This document shows, in pieces, positions 25,792 through 34,470 of a stretch of 64,000 nt of DNA. The DNA comes from Sagittula sp. P11 (GTDB taxonomy: Bacteria > Pseudomonadota > Alphaproteobacteria > Rhodobacterales > Rhodobacteraceae), in assembly GCF_002814095.1 (NCBI RefSeq), contig NZ_CP021913.1, positions 3,664,501 through 3,728,500 on the forward strand. The letters run 5' to 3'. The position numbers and the translations under genes were made by a program. Position 1 is the first letter of the stretch. Each line of letters starts with the position of its first letter. Below the pieces are notes generated by a model. It was not told where the DNA came from. It saw only the letters and a program-made list of their open reading frames with translations, and did no database searches.

Positions 25792-26769
25792 ATGAAAATG
25801 AAGACAACCCTAGCGGCGCTCTTGGCGTCCGCGGCCATGGTGAGCGCGGCCAGCGCCTGCGAGATCACCCTGCGCTCGTCCGACACCCACCCCGAGGGCT
25901 ACCCGACCGTGGTCGCCGTCGAGAAGATGGGCGAGATGCTGGAAGAGCGCTCTGACGGGCGCATCTGCGTCGAGGTGTTCCACTCCGCCCAGCTTGGCGA
26001 GGAAAAGGACACCATCGAGCAGACCCAGCTGGGCGTGATCGACCTGAACCGCGTCTCGCTCGGACCGTTCAACAACATCATCGAGGAAACCAAGGTCTTC
26101 TCGCTGCCCTACATCTTCCGCGGCACGGACCACATGCACGCGGTGGTCGACGGCGAAGTGGGTGAGAAGATCCTGAACGAGTTCCAGAACCACCAGCTTG
26201 TTGGCCTGGCCTATTACGACGGCGGCTCGCGGTCGTTCTACAACAGCCAGAAGCCGATCACCTCGATCGAGGACATGGAAGGGCTGAAGTTCCGTGTCAT
26301 GCAGTCCGACGTCTTCGTCGACATGGTGGATGCGCTCGGGGCAAACGCCACGCCGCTGCCCTATGGCGAGGTCTACTCCTCGATCCAGACCGGCGTGATC
26401 GACGGGGCCGAGAACAACTGGCCGTCCTTCGAATCCTCGGGCCACTACGAGGTCGCGGGCTACTACACGCTCGACCAGCACCTGATCGTGCCGGAAGTTC
26501 TGGTCATGTCGCAGGCGTCGTGGAACAAGCTGTCGCCGGAAGACCAGGAACTGGTGCGCCAGGCCGCCAAGGACAGCGTGCCGATCATGCGCGAGCTCTG
26601 GGCCGAGCGAGAGAAGGCCTCCGAAGAGAAGGTCCGCGCCGCCGGTGTCGAGATCATCGAGGACATCGACAAGCAGCCGTTCATGGACGCCATGAACGCG
26701 GTCTACGACAAGCACGTGACCTCCGAAAAGCTGAAGTCGCTGGTCGATGAGATCCGCGCTGTCGAATAA
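25792..26769 (+). CDS. TRAP solute-binding protein, probable uronate binder
   Basis: A 325-residue periplasmic DctP-type protein. It has a signal peptide ([20 protein letters not shown], cleavage near ASA/CE) and family features [12 protein letters not shown] with the ligand-clamping arginine, and [13 protein letters not shown]. It sits between uxaC and kdgF/kduI, and related TRAP binders are known for galacturonate and glucuronate, so uronate uptake is inferred with fair confidence. AGGGAGGAGA precedes the ATG, and a strong hairpin follows the stop. Confidence 0.9.
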   Translation: MKMKTTLAALLASAAMVSAASACEITLRSSDTHPEGYPTVVAVEKMGEMLEERSDGRICVEVFHSAQLGEEKDTIEQTQLGVIDLNRVSLGPFNNIIEETKVFSLPYIFRGTDHMHAVVDGEVGEKILNEFQNHQLVGLAYYDGGSRSFYNSQKPITSIEDMEGLKFRVMQSDVFVDMVDALGANATPLPYGEVYSSIQTGVIDGAENNWPSFESSGHYEVAGYYTLDQHLIVPEVLVMSQASWNKLSPEDQELVRQAAKDSVPIMRELWAEREKASEEKVRAAGVEIIEDIDKQPFMDAMNAVYDKHVTSEKLKSLVDEIRAVE

Positions 26770-26779
26770 CTGACATCCC

Positions 26780-26813
26780 GGCGGGCCTGCCTTTGTGCAG
26801 GCCCGCCTTTTTT
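26780..26813 (+). terminator. Intrinsic hairpin plus T6 after the TRAP binding-protein gene
   Basis: GGCGGGCCTGC (26780-26790) pairs perfectly with GCAGGCCCGCC (26797-26807) across CTTTGT and is followed by TTTTTT. It starts 10 nt after the dctP-type stop and before the membrane-subunit genes, so it probably reduces but does not abolish read-through. Confidence 0.85.
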
Positions 26814-26845
26814 CCGGGGCGGGGCGGACCCGCGGGGGACCCATC

Positions 26846-27367
26846 ATGCAAGAGACTGTGCTGAAACTGTCGGCGGTCGTTGCTCGGGCGACGAAGGTCT
26901 TCCTGTGGCTGGCGGGCGCCGGGCTGGTGGGCATGACGGCGCTGATCGGCTGGCAGGTCTGGGGCCGTTTCGTACTGAACGACACGCCTACATGGACCGA
27001 GACGACCTCCATCCTGCTGATGGGCTGGTTCATCTTCCTCGGCGCCGCGGTGGGCGTGCGCGAAGGCAACCATCTGTCGTTCGACGTGCTGCTCTACATC
27101 CTGCCGGAGCGTGTGCAGAGGTTCTTTCACACCGTCTCGGACCTCGTGGTCATCGCCTTCGGTGGCGGCATGGTCTGGTACGGCTGGCAACTGGCCGAGA
27201 CGACATGGGCCACCACGATCCCGAACCTCGGGATCACCGGCGCGACCTCGTTCCTAAGCCTGATCGTCGGTGGCATCCTGATGATCCTGCTGTCGCTGGA
27301 GCGGCTGCTGAGACGCTCGGTCGGGCTGGCCACGTCGCGGTTCGGTGACGACGCCATAGAGGAATGA
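26846..27367 (+). CDS. TRAP transporter small permease subunit (DctQ)
   Basis: A 173-residue membrane protein with four helices (about residues 20-38, 50-68, 90-110 and 130-150) and the DctQ signature VGVREGNHLSFDVLL. It is the small membrane subunit of the probable uronate TRAP transporter. The ATG at 26846 is the first in-frame start after the attenuator hairpin; the ribosome site (GGGGGAC) is only fair. Confidence 0.9.
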   Translation: MQETVLKLSAVVARATKVFLWLAGAGLVGMTALIGWQVWGRFVLNDTPTWTETTSILLMGWFIFLGAAVGVREGNHLSFDVLLYILPERVQRFFHTVSDLVVIAFGGGMVWYGWQLAETTWATTIPNLGITGATSFLSLIVGGILMILLSLERLLRRSVGLATSRFGDDAIEE

Positions 27368-27457
27368 GCCGGCATCGGCCGGACGAACTGGCCCCGCGCG
27401 GGCATGGGATTTCGCCCTGAACGGGCAGGGGGCCGCGGCCCCGGCGAGGGAAACTGC

Positions 27458-28738
27458 ATGGAACTGATCGTCCTTTTCGGCACCTTCACGGTGCTCCTGC
27501 TGATCGGCACGCCGGTCGCGTTCTGCCTCGGTGTGTCGTCCTTCGCGACCATCGCCTACATCGGCCTGCCGCCGGTGGTGGTGTTCCAGCGGCTGAACTC
27601 CGGCATCTCGGTCTTCGCGTTGCTGGCCATCCCGTTCTTCATCTACGCGGGCGAACTGATGGTGCGCGGCGACATCGCGCGAAGGCTGGTGGCGCTGGCA
27701 GGGGCCGCGGTCGGGCACATGCGCGGCGGGCTGGGGCAGGTGAACATCGCCGCATCGGTCCTGTTCGGCGGCATCTCGGGCTCGGCGGCGGCTGACGCCT
27801 CCGCCATCGGCGGCCTGATGATCCCGCAGATGGAGGAACGCGGCTACGGCAAGGACTACGCGGTGAACGTGACGGTGACCTCCTCGATCATCGCGCTGAT
27901 GCTGCCGCCCTCGCACAACCTCATCATCTATTCGATCTCGGCGGGCGGGCGGCTGTCCATCGCCGACCTATTCACCGCCGGCATCATCCCCGGGCTGCTG
28001 CTGGCCTTTGCGCTCATGGTGGCGGCATGGGCCGTCGCAAGGAAGCGCGGCTACCCGACAGAGCCGTTCCCCGGCGCCCGCGCCATGCTGGGCCTGCTAC
28101 TGAGCGCGGTCCCCGGTCTGATCCTCGTGGCGATCATCTTCGGAGGCGTGCGCTCGGGCGTTTTCACCGCATCGGAATCGTCGTGCATCGCGGTGATCTA
28201 CGCGCTGGCGGTGACGTGGTTCGTCTACCGCTCCCTGCCGTGGGGAGAATTCGTTGCGGCGACCATGTCGGCGGTCCGGACGTCTTCGATGGTGCTGCTG
28301 GTCATCGGATCGGCGGCGGCCTTCGGCTGGCTCCTTGCCTACCTGCGCGTGCCCGCCGACCTCGTGTCCTGGATGAAGGGGCTCAGCGACAACCCGATCC
28401 TCATCATGCTGCTCCTGAACGTGGCGCTGCTGTTCCTCGGCACCTTCATGGACATGTCGCCGCTGATCGTCATCACCACGCCGATCTTCCTGCCGGTCGC
28501 CACGGCCTATGGCGTCGACCCGGTGCAGTTCGGCATCATCCTGATCCTCAACCTGGGCATCGGGCTCTGCACGCCGCCGGTGGGGGCGGTGCTGTTCGTC
28601 GGCTGTGCCGTGGGCCGCATCCGCATCGGCGAGGTGATCCGCACGATCTGGCCGTTCTACCTCGCCTCGCTCGCCGTGCTGATGCTGGTGACCTATGTCC
28701 CGGCGCTGTCGCTCTGGCTGCCCGCCGTCTTCCGATAG
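27458..28738 (+). CDS. TRAP transporter large permease subunit (DctM)
   Basis: A 426-residue, 12-helix protein of standard DctM length. Features include AIPFFIYAGELMVRGDIARR, the GGISGSAAADASAIGG region that contributes to the sodium/substrate site, PPSHNLIIYSISAG and LGIGLCTPPVGAVLFVG. It completes the transporter in the usual P-Q-M order and is followed after 10 nt by the kdgF-like gene, so uptake and catabolism are co-transcribed. CGAGGG provides the ribosome site. Confidence 0.93.
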   Translation: MELIVLFGTFTVLLLIGTPVAFCLGVSSFATIAYIGLPPVVVFQRLNSGISVFALLAIPFFIYAGELMVRGDIARRLVALAGAAVGHMRGGLGQVNIAASVLFGGISGSAAADASAIGGLMIPQMEERGYGKDYAVNVTVTSSIIALMLPPSHNLIIYSISAGGRLSIADLFTAGIIPGLLLAFALMVAAWAVARKRGYPTEPFPGARAMLGLLLSAVPGLILVAIIFGGVRSGVFTASESSCIAVIYALAVTWFVYRSLPWGEFVAATMSAVRTSSMVLLVIGSAAAFGWLLAYLRVPADLVSWMKGLSDNPILIMLLLNVALLFLGTFMDMSPLIVITTPIFLPVATAYGVDPVQFGIILILNLGIGLCTPPVGAVLFVGCAVGRIRIGEVIRTIWPFYLASLAVLMLVTYVPALSLWLPAVFR

Positions 28739-28748
28739 GAGAACCCCA

Positions 28749-29060
28749 ATGCTGAAGACCTATCCGCGCGCTTTTCCCGATCCCGGCGTCACCCGACAGG
28801 TCCTGTCGGAGCGCCCCGAACTGATGGTCGTGTCCTTCTGCTTCGAGGAAGGCGCCGAGGGCAAGCTGCACGACCATCCCCACATCCAGTCCACCTACGT
28901 GAAGTCAGGCAAGTTCCGGTTCCAGGTCGCGGACGAGGTGTTCGACGTCCGGCCCGGGGACAGCTTCGTGATCCCCTCCGGCGCGCGCCACGGCTGCATC
29001 TGCCTCGAGCAGGGCGAGCTGATCGACACCTTCACACCCCGACGCGACGATTTCCTGTAA
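28749..29060 (+). CDS. kdgF: KdgF-like cupin, unsaturated uronate ring-opening protein
   Basis: A 103-residue single-domain cupin. Motif 1, GKLHDHPHIQSTYVKSGKF, supplies metal-ligand histidines and a glutamine as in KdgF; motif 2 is PGDSFVIPSGARHG. KdgF converts 4,5-unsaturated galacturonate or glucuronate to the linear ketone that KduI uses. The gene is directly upstream of kduI (9 nt gap), which supports this over a generic cupin. Ribosome site: AGGAGAACCCC. The GH105 enzyme encoded later in the locus would make its substrate. Confidence 0.82.
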   Translation: MLKTYPRAFPDPGVTRQVLSERPELMVVSFCFEEGAEGKLHDHPHIQSTYVKSGKFRFQVADEVFDVRPGDSFVIPSGARHGCICLEQGELIDTFTPRRDDFL

Positions 29061-29069
29061 GGAGAAGAC

Positions 29070-29897
29070 ATGACGACCAACGCCGAAACCCGCTATGCCA
29101 TCGACCCGGCCACCACCAAGGGGCTGGACACGCAAGGCCTGCGCGATCATTTCCACGTCGGCGGCCTGTTCGCGGAAGGCGAGATCAAGCTGGTCTATTC
29201 GCATTACGACCGCCTCATCCTCGGCTCTGCCGTGCCGGCGTCTGGCCCGCTGGTGCTCGACCACGTGCCGGAGACCGGGACGGCCACGATCCTCGAACGC
29301 CGCGAGATGGGCATCCTGAACATCGGTGAGGCCGGGTCCGTCGAGGTCGGCGGCGAAAGCTACACCATCGGTAAGGGAGAGGTCCTTTACGTCGGCATGG
29401 GCTCCGGCGCCGTGACGTTCAATGCGCCCGGGCGGTACTACGTGCTGTCCGCACCCGCGCACCGTGCCTGCCCGACCAAGCTCGTGACCTTCGAGATGGC
29501 CCGCCACGTCGAGCTGGGCGCGCAGGAGACCAGCAACGAACGGACGATCCACCAGTTCGTGCACCCCGAGGTGGTCGAAAGCTGCCAGCTTGTGATGGGG
29601 TACACCCAGTTCAAGCCCGGCTCGATCTGGAACACCATGCCCTGCCACCTGCACGACCGCCGGATGGAAGCGTATCTCTACTTCGACATTCCCGAAGGGC
29701 AGCGCGTCTTCCACTTCATGGGCAAGCCCGAAGAGACCCGCCACATGGTCATCGCCAACGAAGAGGCGATCATCTCTCCGCCGTGGTCGATCCACGCCGG
29801 TGCGGGCACCTCGGCCTACACCTTCTGCTGGGCGATGGCAGGCGACAACGTCGACTTCACCGACATGGACATGGTGGCGATGGAGGACCTGCGTTGA
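29070..29897 (+). CDS. kduI: 5-dehydro-4-deoxy-D-glucuronate isomerase
   Basis: Isomerises 5-keto-4-deoxyuronate to 2,5-diketo-3-deoxygluconate in pectin breakdown. The 275-residue protein is a bicupin-like KduI with the zinc-ligand segment NTMPCHLHDRRMEAYLYFD (two His and Glu) and a later histidine in PPWSIHAGAGT. Length and gene order (kdgF-kduI-kduD) match the family. AAGGAGAAG is the ribosome site. Its stop overlaps the kduD TTG start as TTGA. Confidence 0.95.
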   Translation: MTTNAETRYAIDPATTKGLDTQGLRDHFHVGGLFAEGEIKLVYSHYDRLILGSAVPASGPLVLDHVPETGTATILERREMGILNIGEAGSVEVGGESYTIGKGEVLYVGMGSGAVTFNAPGRYYVLSAPAHRACPTKLVTFEMARHVELGAQETSNERTIHQFVHPEVVESCQLVMGYTQFKPGSIWNTMPCHLHDRRMEAYLYFDIPEGQRVFHFMGKPEETRHMVIANEEAIISPPWSIHAGAGTSAYTFCWAMAGDNVDFTDMDMVAMEDLR

Positions 29898-30628
29898 GTT
29901 TCCGGATCGACGGCAAGCGGGCGCTGGTCACCGGCGCCAACACCGGCATCGGCCAGGCCATCGCGGTGGGACTGGCAGAGGCGGGCGCGCACGTGATCGC
30001 CGCCGGCCGCCGCTCCTGCGCGGAGACGGTCGCGGCCTGTGAGGCTGTGGGCGGCACGGCGGAGGAGCTGATGCTGGACCTCGCCGACATCGACGCCTGT
30101 GTGGCGGCCCTGCCGGACGACCTCGACATCCTCGTGAACAATGCGGGCATCATCCGCCGCGAGGACACGGTCGACTTCTCGGAGGCGGACTGGGACGACG
30201 TGATGGACGTGAACCTCAAGGCCGTCTTCATGCTGTGCCAGCGGTTCGCGAAGAACGCCCTAGCGCGCGACGCGGGCGGGCGGATCGTCAACATCGCCTC
30301 GCTCCTGTCCTTCCAGGGCGGCATCCGCGTGCCGTCCTACACCGCCTCCAAACATGGTGTCGCGGGCCTGACGAAGATCTTCGCCAACGAATGGGCCGCG
30401 AAGGGCATCAACGTCAACGCCGTGGCCCCGGGCTACATCGCGACCAACAACACCGAGGCGCTGCGCAACGATCCCGACCGCAGCAAGGCGATCCTCGACC
30501 GCATCCCGGCGGGCCGGTGGGGCGATCCGGAGGATATCGCCGGGGCAGTGGTCTTTCTCTGCACGCCCGCGGCGAAGTACGTGACCGGCGCGGTCCTGAA
30601 CGTGGATGGAGGCTGGCTTGCCCGATAG
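29894..30628 (+). CDS. kduD: 2-dehydro-3-deoxy-D-gluconate 5-dehydrogenase (SDR)
   Basis: A 244-residue SDR that reduces 2,5-diketo-3-deoxygluconate to 2-keto-3-deoxygluconate with NADH. Motifs are TGANTGIG (residues 13-20), NNAG and the YTASK active-site pair. The start is placed at TTG 29894: GGAGG lies 7 nt upstream, the TTG overlaps the kduI stop, and the predicted N-terminus MSFRIDGKRALVTGANTG fits family members, whereas the upstream frame is antiphase to kduI codons and not protein-like. Confidence 0.92.
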   Translation: MSFRIDGKRALVTGANTGIGQAIAVGLAEAGAHVIAAGRRSCAETVAACEAVGGTAEELMLDLADIDACVAALPDDLDILVNNAGIIRREDTVDFSEADWDDVMDVNLKAVFMLCQRFAKNALARDAGGRIVNIASLLSFQGGIRVPSYTASKHGVAGLTKIFANEWAAKGINVNAVAPGYIATNNTEALRNDPDRSKAILDRIPAGRWGDPEDIAGAVVFLCTPAAKYVTGAVLNVDGGWLAR

Positions 30629-32048
30629 GCTGAAGCGGACGGGCGACGCGCCCGAGGTCGGCATCGTGCATCTTGGCCCGGGGGCGTTCTTCCGCGCCTT
30701 TAACGCGATCTACACCGACGAGGTGCGCGGCGACGCGCCCTGGGGGATCTGCGCCGTCTCGCTGAAGTCGCCGACCGCGCGCGACCAGCTCATGCCGCAG
30801 GGCGGCGCCTACACGGCGGTCGAACTGGGGCCCGAGGGCGAGGTGCGCCGCGTGATCGGCTCCATCGCCCGCGTGCTGGTGGCACCGGAGGACCCGGCGG
30901 CGGTGGTCGACGCCATGGCCGATCCGGCGGTCAGGGTCGTGTCACTGACGATCACCGAGAAGGGCTATTGCCACAATCCCTCCACCGGGGCGCTGGACCC
31001 TGCGCATCCCGACATCGTGCACGACCTCGAAAACTCAGGCGCGCCGCGGTCCGCTGTGGGCTTCATCTGCGCCGCGCTGGACCGCCGCCGCACGCAAGGC
31101 GAGGCACCCTTCACCGTGCTGAGCTGCGACAACCTGCCGTCGAACGGCGTGCTGGCGAAAGGTGTCGTGCTGGACTTCGCCCGCCGCGTCTCGCCGGAAC
31201 TGGCCGACTGGATCGCTGCCGAGGTGCCGTTCCCGGCGACCATGGTGGACCGCATCACGCCCGCCACGACGGAGGCTGACGTGTCCCGGCTGGCCGAGGC
31301 GGAGGGCTATGAAGACCCCGCCATGGTGGTGCACGAACCCTTCCGGCAATGGGTGATCGAGGACCGTTTTGCCTCTGGCCGCCCGGACTGGGACAAGGCC
31401 GGCGCGCAATTCGTGGAAAGCGTCGAGGCGCACGAGCTGATGAAGCTGCGCTGCCTGAACGGCACGCATTCGACGCTGGCCTATCTGGGTTACCTCGCCG
31501 GACACGAAACGATCTCGGACGCGGTGGCCGACCCGGTCTTTGCCGCGCTGTGCGAACGGCTTTGGGCGGAGGAGATCCTGCCGACCGTGCCGCAGCCCGA
31601 GGGCGAGGACCTGCCGGCCTATGCCGCAGCACTGCTGGAGCGGTATCGCAACCCCGCGATCCGTCACCGCACGTGGCAGATCGCGATGGACGGCTCGCAG
31701 AAGTTGCCGCAGCGGCTGCTCGGCACCATCCGCGATAATCTGCAGGACGGCCGGGTCCCGACAGGCCTGTGCCTCGCCGTGGCGGGATGGATGCGCTACG
31801 TGGGCGGCGTGGACGAGAAGGGCGCGACCATCGACGTGCGCGATCCGCTGGCAGACCGGCTCAAGGCCGCCTCCGACGGCGCGGAGACCCCGGAAGAGAA
31901 GGTCGCGGCACTTCTGGAGATCCGCGATGTCATTGACGAGGGGCTGGCCGGGAACGCGGCGTTTCGCGATGCGGTGACGGCGGCCTACGTGTCGCTGGCC
32001 GGGAAGGGCGCGCGCGCCTCGGTCGCGGACTACCTCGACGGCAAGTGA
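30606..32048 (+). CDS. Mannitol dehydrogenase-family reductase, probable fructuronate/tagaturonate reductase
   Basis: A 480-residue NAD-dependent long-chain polyol dehydrogenase. The N-terminal segment VGIVHLGPGAFFRAF binds the cofactor, and the catalytic K-x5-N-x2-H pattern is visible as KLRCLNGTHS. Next to uxaC and the kdu genes it most likely reduces fructuronate (UxuB) or tagaturonate (UxaB) to the aldonate. ATG 30606 overlaps kduD by 23 nt and has little upstream ribosome site; an in-frame TTG at 30618 preceded by GGAGG is a strong alternative. The following sugar-acid dehydratase is not in the window. Confidence 0.88.
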   Translation: MEAGLPDRLKRTGDAPEVGIVHLGPGAFFRAFNAIYTDEVRGDAPWGICAVSLKSPTARDQLMPQGGAYTAVELGPEGEVRRVIGSIARVLVAPEDPAAVVDAMADPAVRVVSLTITEKGYCHNPSTGALDPAHPDIVHDLENSGAPRSAVGFICAALDRRRTQGEAPFTVLSCDNLPSNGVLAKGVVLDFARRVSPELADWIAAEVPFPATMVDRITPATTEADVSRLAEAEGYEDPAMVVHEPFRQWVIEDRFASGRPDWDKAGAQFVESVEAHELMKLRCLNGTHSTLAYLGYLAGHETISDAVADPVFAALCERLWAEEILPTVPQPEGEDLPAYAAALLERYRNPAIRHRTWQIAMDGSQKLPQRLLGTIRDNLQDGRVPTGLCLAVAGWMRYVGGVDEKGATIDVRDPLADRLKAASDGAETPEEKVAALLEIRDVIDEGLAGNAAFRDAVTAAYVSLAGKGARASVADYLDGK

Positions 32049-32051
32049 GCA

Positions 32052-32074
32052 GGGCGGGCTTCGGCCCGTCCCTT
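32052..32074. terminator. UUCG-loop hairpin between convergent genes
   Basis: GGGCGGGC (32052-32059) pairs with GCCCGTCC (32064-32071), with one G-T pair, capped by the stable TTCG tetraloop and followed by a weak pyrimidine run. It lies between the converging reductase and AraC genes and probably ends both transcripts. Confidence 0.65.
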
Positions 32075-32092
32075 CCTCAGTCGGGGCGGCGT

Positions 32093-32947
32093 CTACGGCC
32101 TGCGCCCGGTTTCGCGGTAGACGGAGGGGCTGGCGCCGAGGTGGCGCTTGAACATCCGGCTGAAGAAATACGGATCCGTATATCCCAGTTCCGCCGCCAC
32201 CGCCTTTACCGACAGGCCCTGGCCCAGGCGGTTGGCGGCGAATTCCATCCGTTTGCGTTCCCGGAACTTCTGCGGCGTCAGGCCCATCCGGTCGCGAAAG
32301 GCACGGCGGAAGTAATCCTCGTTGTAGCCGAGGCTCTGCATGGCTTCCTCAAGGGCGGCCCCCAGCGGGTCGGAGGACAGGCGCGTGGCCACCCGCATGA
32401 TCTGGATCGACAGGTGATCCTGCGAATCCGGTGCGGCATCCTCCACCTTCCAGCCGAGAAACGCGTCCTCCAGCACCGCCAGCAGGAGCACCATGAACTG
32501 GTGGTGCTGAATGAGCGTGGTGCTGCCGTGGGGCACCGTGGCGTGGTAGTCGGTCGCGGTGTGGCAGAGGCTGTCCCAGCGGCTGAGCCGCACGGACGGT
32601 GCAAGGTCGAGCTGCCCGATCAGGTCACCGCGCCCGAAGAGATCCAGCGAGAAGTGCTGCGCGATGCCGGTGAAGGTCTCCTCTCCCCCTCCATGGCGCC
32701 CGCGGAACCTTGTCCACGCCGGGATCAGCATGGCATGGCCGGGGGTCAGCGTGACCTCCGTCCCGTAGTCGCCCAGCACGTACTTTCCCGCGCCCGACAG
32801 GCAGATCACGAGGTCATGGACCGGGTTCACCTTGTCGATGGACCAGCGCGGGCCGTGGCGCATGCGGATCGTCGAGCGGGCCAGCGTCAGGGACAGGGAC
32901 CGCATCGGAATGTGCTGAAGTGGCGAATGTTCGATTTCGTCCATCAT
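32093..32947 (-). CDS. AraC-family transcriptional regulator
   Basis: A 284-residue regulator with an N-terminal cupin-like sensing region (GKYVLGDYGTEVTLTPGHAM, about residues 53-72) and a C-terminal pair of helix-turn-helix motifs (the second around LSVKAVAAELGYTDPYFFSR). The cupin half suggests a sugar effector. It is divergent from the GH4-ABC transporter-pectinase operon and likely activates it. Start choice is uncertain: ATG 32947 is used, with ATG 32944 and ATG 32986 as alternatives; the last overlaps the shared 12-mer. Confidence 0.87.
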   Translation of the reverse strand: MMDEIEHSPLQHIPMRSLSLTLARSTIRMRHGPRWSIDKVNPVHDLVICLSGAGKYVLGDYGTEVTLTPGHAMLIPAWTRFRGRHGGGEETFTGIAQHFSLDLFGRGDLIGQLDLAPSVRLSRWDSLCHTATDYHATVPHGSTTLIQHHQFMVLLLAVLEDAFLGWKVEDAAPDSQDHLSIQIMRVATRLSSDPLGAALEEAMQSLGYNEDYFRRAFRDRMGLTPQKFRERKRMEFAANRLGQGLSVKAVAAELGYTDPYFFSRMFKRHLGASPSVYRETGRRP

Positions 32948-32978
32948 TTTCTCGGAATACCAGCATTCCGAACGGCTG

Positions 32979-32990
32979 ACTAGCATATTA
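32979..32990. promoter_or_regulatory. Candidate locus-specific operator, copy 2
   Basis: Exact second copy of ACTAGCATATTA (first copy 24315-24326), lying in the divergent gap between the AraC gene and the GH4 gene, about 107 nt before the latter start. Sharing between the two divergent control regions suggests one regulator reads both. Confidence 0.4.
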
Positions 32991-33096
32991 CTGTGATTCA
33001 ACGGCGGCGAAAATCCAGAGGAGTGGGTGAAACGGTGCCTTTCCAGAGGAGGAGTTGCGAGTGTGCACGTAACGCGTGTGACCTTGCAGAGACGAC

Positions 33097-34470
33097 ATGC
33101 ACAAATCCGGAGACACACTTCCCGTCAGGATCGCCTTCGTGGGCGGAGGGTCGCTGAACTGGGCGCTGACGCTCATGGCCGATCTGGCAGAGGACACGCG
33201 GCTGGCGGCAGAGGTCAGGCTTTTTGACATCGACCCGACGGCCGCCGAACGCAACGCCCGGATCGGCGCCCGCTACGCGGAGGTGTCGAAGGGCACGCCC
33301 GCGACCTACCGTGCCTGCCGCTCCCTGCCGGAGGCTCTGGAGGGGGCCGACGTGGTGGTGATATCGATCCTGCCGGGCCGGTTCGAGGACATGGGCCACG
33401 ACATCGCCATCCCTGCGGAATACGGGATCGCGCAGGCCGTGGGCGACACGGTGGGGCCGGGCGGGTTTGTCCGGGCGATCCGATCGGTACCGATGCTGGC
33501 CGAGATCGGACGGGCCGTCCGCGACCATGCGCCCGAGGCCTGGGTCTGCAACCTGACCAATCCGATGAGTTGCCTGACCGGCGCGCTCTACGCAGCCTTC
33601 CCGGGCATCAAGGCCTGGGGCGAATGCCACGAGGTGACAAAGATCCGCCGGCAGGTGGCGGCGCTGGCCGGGGAGGGTGCCTCGCATCGCGATGTCGAGG
33701 TCTCGGTCGCCGGGATCAACCATTTCACCTTCGTCACCCGCATCGCCCTGCACGGGCGCGACATGCTGCCGGACTACCGCGCCTGGGCAGAGGCGCACCG
33801 TGAAGACGGTTCCTTCCTGACCGAACCCGGCAAGGACGAAGAGCATGCCCGCTACTTCGGCAGCCGTTGCCGGGTTGCATTCGACCTTGGCGCGCGCTTC
33901 GGCGTGCCCGCCGCGGCAGGCGACCGGCACTTGGCGGAGTTCCTGCCCGGCTATCTCGACGACCCGGAGCGCTGGGGCTTTGCCCTCACGCCGGTAGACT
34001 ACCGCATCCGCGACCGCGCCGCGAAACAGGCGCGGGCGGAGGCCTTGGCGGAGGGGCAGGGGACGCCCGCCGCCAGACGCTCGGACGAGGCGATGGTCGA
34101 TCAGATTGTCGCCCTGAAGAGCGGCGCGCCCTTCGTCAGCAACGTCAACCTGCCCAACACCGGGCAGATGCCCGGCCTGCCGCTTGACGCGGTGGTGGAA
34201 ACCAACGCCATGTTCTCCGGCCTCGGCATCGTGCCGATGGTGGCCGATCCCTTGCCCGCACCACTCACGGACATACTGCGGGACCATGCGGACCGGCAGA
34301 CGGCGCTTGTCGGCGCGGTCATGGAAGGGGACGGCGGAGCGCTTTTCCCGCTGTTCCATTCCGACCCGCTGGTGCGCCACCTCGACACCGCCACGGCCCG
34401 CGCGATGTTCGCCGAGATGCTGGCGGCGACGGCACAGTGGTTGCCGGACAACCTGCGGGGTGCGGCCTGA
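33097..34470 (+). CDS. Glycoside hydrolase family 4, probable alpha-galacturonidase
   Basis: A 457-residue NAD+ and Mn2+-dependent glycosidase. The N-terminal Rossmann motif VGGGSLNW, the NLTNPMSCLTGAL segment, the metal-site WGECHEVTKI (Cys-His) and GINHFTF are all GH4 signatures. The four residues CHEV in that site are, as I recall, the variant tied to alpha-galacturonidases, and the pectin context agrees. No signal peptide is present, so it acts on imported oligosaccharides. It heads an operon; its TGA overlaps the ATG of the first permease by one base. Confidence 0.87.
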   Translation: MHKSGDTLPVRIAFVGGGSLNWALTLMADLAEDTRLAAEVRLFDIDPTAAERNARIGARYAEVSKGTPATYRACRSLPEALEGADVVVISILPGRFEDMGHDIAIPAEYGIAQAVGDTVGPGGFVRAIRSVPMLAEIGRAVRDHAPEAWVCNLTNPMSCLTGALYAAFPGIKAWGECHEVTKIRRQVAALAGEGASHRDVEVSVAGINHFTFVTRIALHGRDMLPDYRAWAEAHREDGSFLTEPGKDEEHARYFGSRCRVAFDLGARFGVPAAAGDRHLAEFLPGYLDDPERWGFALTPVDYRIRDRAAKQARAEALAEGQGTPAARRSDEAMVDQIVALKSGAPFVSNVNLPNTGQMPGLPLDAVVETNAMFSGLGIVPMVADPLPAPLTDILRDHADRQTALVGAVMEGDGGALFPLFHSDPLVRHLDTATARAMFAEMLAATAQWLPDNLRGAA

